A stretch of 64,000 nt of DNA, taken from positions 62,001 through 126,000 of the forward strand of contig NZ_RJVK01000004.1 of the NCBI RefSeq assembly GCF_003752135.1, read 5' to 3'. Of the stretch, positions 1 to 7,575 are shown one piece after another. This DNA is from Caminibacter pacificus. GTDB lineage: Bacteria; Campylobacterota; Campylobacteria; Campylobacterales; Nautiliaceae. Both the position numbers and the translations under genes were made by a program. The notes beneath the pieces were generated by a model, which saw only the letters and a program-made list of their open reading frames with translations, was not told the origin of the DNA and did no database searches. Within the stretch, counting starts at the first letter, position 1. Each line of letters starts with the position of its first letter.

Positions 1-604
1 CGCTTTTTTTTACGTATAGATTTGAGCTTTCGGCATATTTTTTTAGGACGCTGAAAAAAAATTCTTTGTCTTTTTTGGGATATCTTTTTTCGAATTCCTC
101 GTCGTTTAACTCTTTTTTTAAATTATCTAAATCTTCATGGTTTATAGCGAATATTTTACTTGAAGCGTAGTAATTATTAAAAAACAACTCCGCATTATCA
201 AACAACGAATCGAAAATCTTGGATTTAAAATTTATGGAAAAATTTTTTAAATCGAATAGTAATTTTTGAAATTTTTTGTCGATATCGAAAGAAAAGTAAA
301 TGGGAGCGGAGTAAATTTTATCTTCTCTTGTTTTTGAAACTTCAATAAATTCGTTTACAAACGGAAAAAAAACGATTTTGTATTTATCTTTCTTTTCAAG
401 TTTTTCGAGATGATTTATTAAAATACAGAGGTTGTCTTTAAATGTTTTTTTGTCTTTTTCTCCGTAATTAATTAAAAAGTAATTTATGTCGTTTAGGGAG
501 TTTTTATCTATATGTCCTTGGTTTTTTTGAAATTTAATCGATGTTAGAGACGATTGAATTAAAAAATCGAGATAATAGGTTATTATTTTTCTGTTTTCAA
601 GCAC
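1..604 (-). CDS. unrecognised protein, N-terminal part (runs off the window)
   Basis: A minus-strand reading frame enters at 604 and is still open at base 1, giving about 201 codons of the N-terminal part. It starts with GTG at 604-602, directly after the TGA of pseG and in the same frame. An AAAAAGG ribosome site ends 7 bases before it, inside the last pseG codons, which decides this start. The visible protein is rich in Lys, Phe, Asn and Ile and looks soluble and helical. I see no signal peptide, P-loop or metal motif. It is the last visible member of the operon running from msbA to pseG, so a link to surface glycans is possible, but only by position. It does not look like PseH or PseI, the two missing pseudaminic acid steps. 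Function unknown. Confidence 0.75.
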   Translation of the reverse strand, partial: MLENRKIITYYLDFLIQSSLTSIKFQKNQGHIDKNSLNDINYFLINYGEKDKKTFKDNLCILINHLEKLEKKDKYKIVFFPFVNEFIEVSKTREDKIYSAPIYFSFDIDKKFQKLLFDLKNFSINFKSKIFDSLFDNAELFFNNYYASSKIFAINHEDLDNLKKELNDEEFEKRYPKKDKEFFFSVLKKYAESSNLYVKKS

Positions 605-1456
605 TCAATAGCCTTTTTTGCGAATTATATCAAACACTTTTTTGATTTCTCTTTCACTTAAAACCTTTATGCGTTTTTGTTTTAGGTATTTTGCTATTTC
701 TTTTTGATTGTCGGCTATTTGTACGGCAATAAAAGGCAGTTTCATATACATAGCTTCAAGGGCTATAGTGCTTGGTGTAATTATGCCAAATTCATTTTTT
801 GCCATTGCGAGTGCCACGTCTTCGTTAATATGAAGATGACACCATCTGTTTAAAAAGCAAAATTTTTTTATTTTTTTTAGGTTTTTATTTGCGCTTGTGG
901 TGTAGAGGTGGATAGGTGTTTTGAGTTTATGTTTTTTTAGGATGTTTAGCACTTTCAAGCTCATCTCTTTTGCATCCGTACCTCCGAAACTTATAAAAAT
1001 GCCTTTTCTTTTAAAATGTCTTTTTTTAGCTTTTTTAAAATTTTCACCTACAAGAGGCTTTTTTAGGATTGTTACTTTTACGTTTTTAGGGTATTTTTCT
1101 CTTTTTGCGGCCGGGTTTACGTTGATTATTTCATCGCAGCAGTGTTTTTTATACGTATCGTCAAAACAGATAAGCTTGATATCAGGGAAAAGGTTTTTGA
1201 ATTTTTTTTCTTCTTCGTAAGTGAAGTCGTAATTATCTATGATTACTTTGTCGGGGTGTAGTTTTTTAACTATTTCAAAAAATTCGTTTTCGTCTTTGAT
1301 TTGGATAATAGGCAAATCGGTCTGTTTTTGTTCGCACTCTTTACAAATAATAACAATCTTTTCATTTTTTAATTTTAACTTTTCACTAAAAAGGGTAGCT
1401 CTTTTTAAGTGCCCAAGCCCTATATCGCTTGAAAAATCAACTCTTATCAGAGTCAT
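605..1456 (-). CDS. pseG: PseG, UDP-2,4-diacetamido-2,4,6-trideoxy-L-altrose hydrolase
   Basis: Fourth enzyme of the pseudaminic acid route. It removes UDP from the 2,4-diacetamido trideoxy-altrose nucleotide in the cytoplasm and supplies the substrate of PseI. At 283 residues it has the usual size. The N-terminus carries the glycosyltransferase-B-like motif IGLGHLKR (residues 12-19); His16 lines up with the catalytic His17 known from C. jejuni PseG. A second conserved block, ISFGGTDAKEM, lies near residue 155, and TPSTIALEAMYMKLPFIAVQ forms the nucleotide site near residue 230. It overlaps the end of pseF by 20 bases and ends with TGA immediately before the GTG of the next gene, so translation is coupled on both sides. 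It sits in the same operon as pseB, pseC and pseF. Pseudaminic acid usually decorates flagellin in this phylum; flagellar genes lie elsewhere in the window. Confidence 0.9.
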   Translation of the reverse strand: MTLIRVDFSSDIGLGHLKRATLFSEKLKLKNEKIVIICKECEQKQTDLPIIQIKDENEFFEIVKKLHPDKVIIDNYDFTYEEEKKFKNLFPDIKLICFDDTYKKHCCDEIINVNPAAKREKYPKNVKVTILKKPLVGENFKKAKKRHFKRKGIFISFGGTDAKEMSLKVLNILKKHKLKTPIHLYTTSANKNLKKIKKFCFLNRWCHLHINEDVALAMAKNEFGIITPSTIALEAMYMKLPFIAVQIADNQKEIAKYLKQKRIKVLSEREIKKVFDIIRKKGY

Positions 1457-2117
1457 TCAGCGCCTTAAAAATAAGCTCGGCTCTTATAAAATCTTCAATC
1501 GTGTCGATGTCTTGGACCAAGTATCTCGGAATAAGTATCGGGATATTTCCGTCAAAAGTGAATTTTTCTTGGCAACTTAGTTTTTTCCAATAAAACTGAG
1601 CGGCGTCGTGATAGACTTCTTTTAAATCTTGACTTCTTGTGTTGAGGTATTGGGGCCATAGCATTTTTGCCTTTTGATTTTCAATCTCAAATCCTCTCCA
1701 AATAGGAAAGTCATACGTCGTAGCGCTAAACGAAAAGCAAGAATCGGAATTTTTTAGTTTTTCAAGTCCGGTTTTGAGGTATTTAATATCAAGAAGCGGG
1801 GCAGTGGCATATATCATACAGGCGTATTTGTATTCGCCGTTTTTGTTAAGTTCTTTTATTGCGTGTTCGAAAACCTCCATACTCGTAGAAAAATCATCGG
1901 CAAGCTTTTTTGGTCTGTAGAGTACTTCGGCCCCGTATTTTTTAGCTACATCCGCTATTTCTTCGCTATCAGTCGAGACTACAATTTTTTCAAAAAGTTT
2001 CGAGTTTTTGGCTTTTTCTATGCTGTAGGCTATAAGCGGTTTGCCGTGGAAGAGTTTTATGTTTTTTTTGGGGATTCTTTTGCTGCCGCCGCGTGCCGGA
2101 ATAATGCATAGGTTCAT
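1437..2117 (-). CDS. pseF: PseF, CMP-pseudaminic acid synthetase
   Basis: Last step of pseudaminic acid activation: CTP plus pseudaminic acid gives CMP-pseudaminic acid and pyrophosphate. The 226-residue protein opens with the cytidylyltransferase signature IPARGGSKRIPKKN (residues 6-19), followed by VVSTDSEEIADVAKKYGAEV, typical of CMP-sugar synthetases of the NeuA/PseF type. DYDFPIW-like and DIDTIEDF segments towards the end match the family. The start ATG at 2117-2115 overlaps the TGA of a 28-codon ORF (ATGA), so it is probably translated by coupling. The gene overlaps pseG by 20 bases. PseF is chosen over NeuA or LegF because pseB, pseC and pseG are in the same operon. Confidence 0.9.
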   Translation of the reverse strand: MNLCIIPARGGSKRIPKKNIKLFHGKPLIAYSIEKAKNSKLFEKIVVSTDSEEIADVAKKYGAEVLYRPKKLADDFSTSMEVFEHAIKELNKNGEYKYACMIYATAPLLDIKYLKTGLEKLKNSDSCFSFSATTYDFPIWRGFEIENQKAKMLWPQYLNTRSQDLKEVYHDAAQFYWKKLSCQEKFTFDGNIPILIPRYLVQDIDTIEDFIRAELIFKALNDSDKS

Positions 2118-2200
2118 TGTATTTTATCCAAAGCTTTTTTTACGAAATCTAAATTTTTATTTTCTTCTATCATTTCTTTTATTCTATCTATTTCAGACAT
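2114..2200 (-). CDS. 28-residue ORF linking the nucleotidyltransferase gene to pseF
   Basis: A short frame of 28 codons plus stop. Its ATG at 2200-2198 lies inside the last codons of the upstream nucleotidyltransferase gene (8-base overlap), and its TGA overlaps the pseF ATG as ATGA. Both junctions have the form expected of translational coupling, which is the main reason to call it. The peptide is a charged, helical segment (MSEIDRIKEMIEENKN at the N-terminus) without a membrane span or cysteine. MNT-type nucleotidyltransferases usually have a HEPN partner directly downstream; here only this short frame is found, so it could be a remnant of a partner gene, a small protein, or only a bridge for ribosomes between two cistrons. 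I cannot tell which. Confidence 0.45.
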   Translation of the reverse strand: MSEIDRIKEMIEENKNLDFVKKALDKIQ

Positions 2201-2480
2201 AAATCAAATCCTTTTCAATTCTTTTACGAATAATAGGTCGTATGGAGTCGTAATAGCCCATATCGATTTTTTTATTCAATTTTTCTTCTAAGAAATATTT
2301 TGTATCGATCATTTTGAAATAGTCTTTTTTTCTTGCTTTTATAATTGCAATATCTATATCGCTGCTTTCTTTATAGTCATCCCTTGCCATACTGCCGAAT
2401 ACCGCAAATTCCTCAATACCGAATTTTTCCTTTAAAACAGGCTTTAATTCTCTTAATTTTTCAATGATTTCTTTATTCAT
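2193..2480 (-). CDS. MNT-type nucleotidyltransferase domain protein
   Basis: Small (95 residues) minimal nucleotidyltransferase of the MntA/DUF4062-like antitoxin group. The catalytic pattern GS(x10)DxD is complete: GSMARDDYKESSDID begins at residue 29, giving Asp41 and Asp43, and a third Asp (Asp73, in KKIDMGYY) completes the metal site. ATG at 2480 is preferred over the TTG one codon upstream because AAAAGG lies 6 bases before it. In known systems such proteins AMPylate a HEPN ribonuclease partner. No HEPN gene follows here; the next frame is a 28-residue ORF and then pseF. Its place between pseC and pseF inside a sugar operon is odd. A second, intact MNT/HEPN pair occurs at 34101-34728. 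Confidence 0.8.
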   Translation of the reverse strand: MNKEIIEKLRELKPVLKEKFGIEEFAVFGSMARDDYKESSDIDIAIIKARKKDYFKMIDTKYFLEEKLNKKIDMGYYDSIRPIIRKRIEKDLIYV

Positions 2481-2491
2481 CAAAAGCCTTT

Positions 2492-3670
2492 TTATTTTAT
2501 TATATCAAAAAGCTTTTCTATGACGTATTCTTGTTCTTTTTCATTCAAAGCCGGATACATCGGCAGCGAAAAAGCTTCTTCATAATATTTATACATATTC
2601 GGCAGATTCTCATTTCCATAGCCTAAGTTTTGATAGTAAGGCTGTTTGTTTATCGGAATGTAATGCAGCTGAAGACCGATTTGCGCTTCTCTCATTTTAT
2701 AAAAAAGCTCAGCTTTTGTGATGTTTAGTTTGCTAAAATCGACTCTTACTACGTATAAGTGATAAGCGCTGTTTTTATTAAAAGTATAGAGAGGTTTTAT
2801 TTTCGAATTTTCAAAGGCTTTGTCGTATTTTTTTGCTATTTCGTGTCTTTTTTGGATGAAACTATCGAGCTTTTTTAGCTGAGAAATTCCAAGAGCACAT
2901 TGGATATCGGTTATTCTGTAGTTGTAGCCCAGCATTTGCATTTCATAATACCATGGATTGACATTGCCTTTTTTGTCATAAGCCATATCTTTATTGATGA
3001 AGTTTTCTTTTACCATTCCGTGGTTTCTTAAAATTTGGGCTTTTTTGTAAATTTCTTCGTCATTTGTCAAAATAGCTCCGCCCTCGGCCGTTGTGATATG
3101 TTTTACCGGATGAAAAGAGAATATCGTAATATCGCTGTATTTGCAGTTGCCGATTTTCCCTTCGTCATACACGGCACCTATTGCATGCGCGGCGTCTTCT
3201 AAGATTTTTACGTTGAAATTTTCTCTTATGAATTTAAGTTTTTCCATATCGACCGGATTGCCGCTAAAATGTACCGGATATACGGCTTTTATTTTAGGAT
3301 TTTTTTCGAGTAGTTTTATTGCTTCATCAAGATTTATATTTCCGTCTTGATTTATATCGACAAATATCGGTTTTGCACCTGCGTAAAGGATTGAATTTGA
3401 TGTTGCAAGAAATGAGTTGGGAGTTGTAATTACCAAATCCCCGGGATTTAAAAGAATAAGAGAAGCGATATGAAGTGCAGCCGTGCCGTTACTGACAACT
3501 ACGGCATATTTTGCACCCGTATATTCGCAAAGGGCCTTTTCAAATTCCCTGACTTTTGGACCCGTAGTTAAAAAATCGCTATCAAGTACTTCCAAAACGG
3601 CATTTTTATCGTTTTGATCGATATATTGTCTGCCGTATGGGATAAATTTATTTATTTTTTTATTTTCCAT
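2492..3670 (-). CDS. pseC: PseC, UDP-4-keto-6-deoxy-L-AltNAc C4 aminotransferase
   Basis: PLP-dependent aminotransferase of the DegT/DnrJ/EryC1 family, 392 residues, second step of pseudaminic acid synthesis. It puts an amino group on C4 of the keto sugar made by PseB, using glutamate. The N-terminal segment IPYGRQYIDQNDKNAV, SNGTAALHIAS (residues 60-70), the DAAHA block (159-163) holding the PLP-binding Asp, and the Schiff-base Lys190 in FSFHPVKHITTAEGG are all as in the family. Start ATG at 3670. It follows pseB by 13 bases, in the same operon. The bases just before and at its start contain the recurring TGGAAAA heptamer described under findings. Confidence 0.93.
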   Translation of the reverse strand: MENKKINKFIPYGRQYIDQNDKNAVLEVLDSDFLTTGPKVREFEKALCEYTGAKYAVVVSNGTAALHIASLILLNPGDLVITTPNSFLATSNSILYAGAKPIFVDINQDGNINLDEAIKLLEKNPKIKAVYPVHFSGNPVDMEKLKFIRENFNVKILEDAAHAIGAVYDEGKIGNCKYSDITIFSFHPVKHITTAEGGAILTNDEEIYKKAQILRNHGMVKENFINKDMAYDKKGNVNPWYYEMQMLGYNYRITDIQCALGISQLKKLDSFIQKRHEIAKKYDKAFENSKIKPLYTFNKNSAYHLYVVRVDFSKLNITKAELFYKMREAQIGLQLHYIPINKQPYYQNLGYGNENLPNMYKYYEEAFSLPMYPALNEKEQEYVIEKLFDIIK

Positions 3671-3683
3671 TTTCCACTATCCA

Positions 3684-4673
<990 letters not shown>

Positions 4674-4707
4674 TTAAAATACCCCTTTTTCATAAAAAAA
4701 GCAAAAA

Positions 4708-5688
4708 CTATTCCTTAAGTAGTTTATCCCTTTGATGTTTGATTTCTTCTATAGTTTCGATTATTTCGCATTCTCTTTTTTCATATGGATTATAATAATT
4801 GCTATAAAGAATATATGCTGCTGCAAACACTTCAAGAGGAGTGAGTTTTCTTTGTCTTCTTTCATTTGTCAGTTTATCTTGCGTAATTCCCCAGCCGGCG
4901 TAAAAAGGCATACCGAAAGTCACCACTTCTTTTCCCAAAAACGCCGCTTCAAAGCCCATTTGGGATGTTTGGGTATAGACTTTGTCAAATTCTTCTAGTA
5001 GCATTACGGGGTTTGTGTTTTCAGTTATAACTTTGCAATATTTTTTTGCAAGGTCTATATCTATCGAGCTTTGTCTTTTGCCGGTTAGTACGTCCGGGTG
5101 GACTTTTACAAACACGTCCGCACCTTCATTTTCTTCAAGAGCGCTTAATATTATATCTTTTGGTTCAAATTCGTAAGCTCTACCATATACAAGGGAATTA
5201 TCCCCTGCTGTTTGGGCGATTATTAGCACTTTTTTCTTTTTGGATTTTTTTACCTTCTCAGGTAAAATTAAAGGAGAAAGGTTATATTTTGAAATTTTAT
5301 ATTTTTTAATAAGTTCTATTGCATCACGGGCGGTTTGGAGAAGCTTTTCGTTGTTTTTAAAATCATAAGTTTTTAAAATTCTCTCAATTCTTGTTTCTTT
5401 GCTGGCGTCATAATGCATTCCGGCATCATCCTCCACCACGGAAAAAGCGGGATACCCTTCAACCCCAAGGCCCACGGAGCGTATGAATCCGTCTTCCAAT
5501 AAAAGCCATTTTGGCATTTCCATGGCTTCAAGACCGCTTTTTTTGTACCCCCAGCCTAAAAAAACGGCGTTTTTATCAAAAGCAGGTACGATATGTTTAA
5601 AAAAAGGCGGTACATAAACGACAGGTTGATATTTTTTGTAGTTTTTTGCGCGTCTATTTATGAGTCTGATTGATGTGCTGTAAAACAT
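4708..5688 (-). CDS. single-module KpsC-like capsule beta-Kdo transferase
   Basis: Resembles one module of KpsC, the enzyme that adds Kdo residues to the lipid anchor of group 2 capsules. Seen here: LLLEDGFIRSVGLG (near residue 62), AQTAGDNSLVYGRA (near 158), VKVHPDVLTGKR (near 194) and TSQMGFEAAFLGKEVVTFG followed by PFYAGWG. These are the hallmarks of the capsule_synth/KpsC fold. E. coli KpsC is about twice as long and carries two transferase modules; this 326-residue protein has only one. AAAAGG lies 7 bases before ATG 5688, supporting this start despite a 35-base overlap with the upstream glycosyltransferase. The KpsS-like gene two genes upstream and msbA suggest work on a lipid-linked Kdo glycan. 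Which linkage it makes cannot be read from the sequence. Confidence 0.8.
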   Translation of the reverse strand: MFYSTSIRLINRRAKNYKKYQPVVYVPPFFKHIVPAFDKNAVFLGWGYKKSGLEAMEMPKWLLLEDGFIRSVGLGVEGYPAFSVVEDDAGMHYDASKETRIERILKTYDFKNNEKLLQTARDAIELIKKYKISKYNLSPLILPEKVKKSKKKKVLIIAQTAGDNSLVYGRAYEFEPKDIILSALEENEGADVFVKVHPDVLTGKRQSSIDIDLAKKYCKVITENTNPVMLLEEFDKVYTQTSQMGFEAAFLGKEVVTFGMPFYAGWGITQDKLTNERRQRKLTPLEVFAAAYILYSNYYNPYEKRECEIIETIEEIKHQRDKLLKE

Positions 5689-6523
5689 TCATTGCCTTTT
5701 CATTCGTTAAGATTCCGTATTTTTTCAGTACGTTTATTTCGTTTTGTTTGAAAACCAAGTTATTATAAAATTCTTCTTCAAGTTTTCCAACACTCAGTAA
5801 TTTCACCCATCTTTTGTAATGAGGGCCCATTTTAGCCCCTTTTTCAAGAAGCTTTTTTCTATTTTCTATATTTTTTTTGAATTGCTCGTAACTTCTTATA
5901 GGGTAGTGAAAAACTCTTATTTTTTCAAATCTTTTTATTTTATCATAATGTCTGAAATAATCCCTAAAATCAAGCAGATGAAGCGCCTTATGATTTCCGC
6001 CTCTAATCCATAAAAGTCCTTTTGGCTTTATAATGACTTTAGGAGATATTTTGGTAAGGATTATCGAGATGTTTTCGCTGCTAAGTTGAGTGTTTTTTCT
6101 ATAAAAAATAGGATTTTCGACTCTAATCTCACTCTCCCACCAATTATTTAGCCCTTCATAAAGCAAAAAATTAAATCTATCAACCGTTAAAACAGCCTTT
6201 TTTTGGTTTTTAAGGGCTTCTTTCAGGTTTGTTTCGGCATACCAAAACTCATCCGCGTCGTTTGGAATAAGCCAAGATGGATTATATTTTTTTCTTGCGA
6301 TATGAGTTAGTTTTGTCATCCATTTGGCTTGATTGTAAGTCCCTTTTTCATCAATTATAGTGATTTCGAATTCTTTTTTTAGCTCTTCCAATAATTCTCT
6401 TGTCCCGTCGGTGGAATTATTATCCATTACCACGAAACTATCGACGCCTTTTTTTGCGTGAAAGCGGATATTTTTTTCTATTATGTCTATTTCGTTTTTT
6501 ACTAAAATCGTCATCGTAAGCAT
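5654..6523 (-). CDS. glycosyltransferase, family-2-like (Glyco_tranf_2_4 type)
   Basis: A 289-residue GT-A type transferase without membrane segments. The N-terminus MTILVKNEIDIIEKNIRFHA is followed by the DNNSTDGT nucleotide-binding motif near residue 34 and by the DADEFW metal-binding (DxD) motif near residue 89. GGNHKA near residue 175 and a HYPIRSYEQF segment match the Glyco_tranf_2_4 family. The donor and acceptor are unknown. It overlaps both neighbours (13 and 35 bases) in the msbA-kps-pse operon. A clear paralogue of the same length (289 residues) is encoded at 11885-12754, in the polyol-phosphate block, so both probably act on the same or related surface glycans. Confidence 0.8.
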   Translation of the reverse strand: MLTMTILVKNEIDIIEKNIRFHAKKGVDSFVVMDNNSTDGTRELLEELKKEFEITIIDEKGTYNQAKWMTKLTHIARKKYNPSWLIPNDADEFWYAETNLKEALKNQKKAVLTVDRFNFLLYEGLNNWWESEIRVENPIFYRKNTQLSSENISIILTKISPKVIIKPKGLLWIRGGNHKALHLLDFRDYFRHYDKIKRFEKIRVFHYPIRSYEQFKKNIENRKKLLEKGAKMGPHYKRWVKLLSVGKLEEEFYNNLVFKQNEINVLKKYGILTNEKAMNVLQHINQTHK

Positions 6524-7575
6524 TGAGATATCCTATCTTTTAGTTTTTCAAAGTGTTTAATGTCCGGATTTTTCCATGAGCTTGGTATCAGATATTCGTA
6601 ATAAAGATATCCGAGAAAATTTTTAATAAGTTTTTCATCAATTTTCCATGAATCAAGACTATTTAATATATTTGTCAGCTCTTGAATATTATCGGCGTGT
6701 TTTACTATTCCTTCGATATTATAAAAAGCTTCTCCAAGAGTTATCACTTTTTTATTAAAAAGCAGACTTTCAATTCCAACACTTGAATTGATAGTGATAA
6801 CAGCTTTTGCATTTTTAATAAGCTCGCTTGTGGGGTTTGTGGCGAAATGAACGTTTTTTTTGGCTTTTTTTATTAAATTTTCGTAATTTGTTACTCTATC
6901 GCTAGGGTGTGCTTTGAATATAAAATCAAAATCGAACTTATCGGCAATTGAATTGATAACTTCAAAAAACTGCTGCATCGATTTTATCCAAGGAGAAAAA
7001 TAGATAATTTGAGAATCATAATTTACCTGAAGAGGAATAAAAACGTATTTTCTGTTTAAATCAAGCTCATTTCCTTCAAGCTTTTTAACGGGTGTGCGAG
7101 GAATTAGCTCTTTTGGCAGAGGCTTTTTGTAATATTCTAAGTTTTGATAAAATTTTTTATCTCTTGGTACCGAATTTAGAGCATTTACTCCTTTGCAATC
7201 CGCTTGTGTGGTATTTGGCAAAAAGCCGTTTTCAAAATAGATTTTTTTTGTGTTAAATTCATTGATAATAAACTGAGGATATTTTATTCCGTTCCAGATT
7301 CCTATGAGTTTGGGGTTATATTTTTTGATTATTTTTTTATATTCGCAGTAAATCAGTCGGCTTTCTATTTGGAGGTATTTTTTGTAAAGCTTAAGCCTTC
7401 GACCTGAATATTTGTTGTTTAATTCTTCAAACTTTTTGCTGAGGTCAATTTTGGGGGCGTTGCAAAGCGAAAACTTGGCCCTTATTACTTTTGAGGAAAA
7501 AGGAAGGTTTTCGCTTAATGTTTTGAAGTATTTTTCCTGATGAGTGTTGTGGGCTATGAAAATAATCTCATACAT
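6511..7575 (-). CDS. KpsS-like capsule polysaccharide biosynthesis protein
   Basis: A 354-residue protein with features of the Capsule_synth (KpsS) family. It has IKYPQFIINEFNTKKIYFENGFLPNTTQAD near residues 98-127, FIPLQVNYDSQIIYFSPW near 175, FKAHPSDR near 220, and INSSVGIESLLFNKKVITLG near 261. KpsS proteins start the poly-Kdo linker on phosphatidylglycerol in group 2 capsules; that role is known for the family and is inferred here. It starts 8 bases inside the end of msbA (ATG at 7575), and overlaps the following glycosyltransferase by 13 bases, so expression is tightly coupled to the lipid flippase. No kpsMT exporter genes are in the window. Confidence 0.75.
   Translation of the reverse strand: MYEIIFIAHNTHQEKYFKTLSENLPFSSKVIRAKFSLCNAPKIDLSKKFEELNNKYSGRRLKLYKKYLQIESRLIYCEYKKIIKKYNPKLIGIWNGIKYPQFIINEFNTKKIYFENGFLPNTTQADCKGVNALNSVPRDKKFYQNLEYYKKPLPKELIPRTPVKKLEGNELDLNRKYVFIPLQVNYDSQIIYFSPWIKSMQQFFEVINSIADKFDFDFIFKAHPSDRVTNYENLIKKAKKNVHFATNPTSELIKNAKAVITINSSVGIESLLFNKKVITLGEAFYNIEGIVKHADNIQELTNILNSLDSWKIDEKLIKNFLGYLYYEYLIPSSWKNPDIKHFEKLKDRISQCLR

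Noticed and set aside
605-2117. sialic or legionaminic acid genes (neuA/neuC) instead of pseF/pseG
   Set aside because: pseB and pseC in the same operon and the GLGH N-terminus of PseG point to pseudaminic acid.
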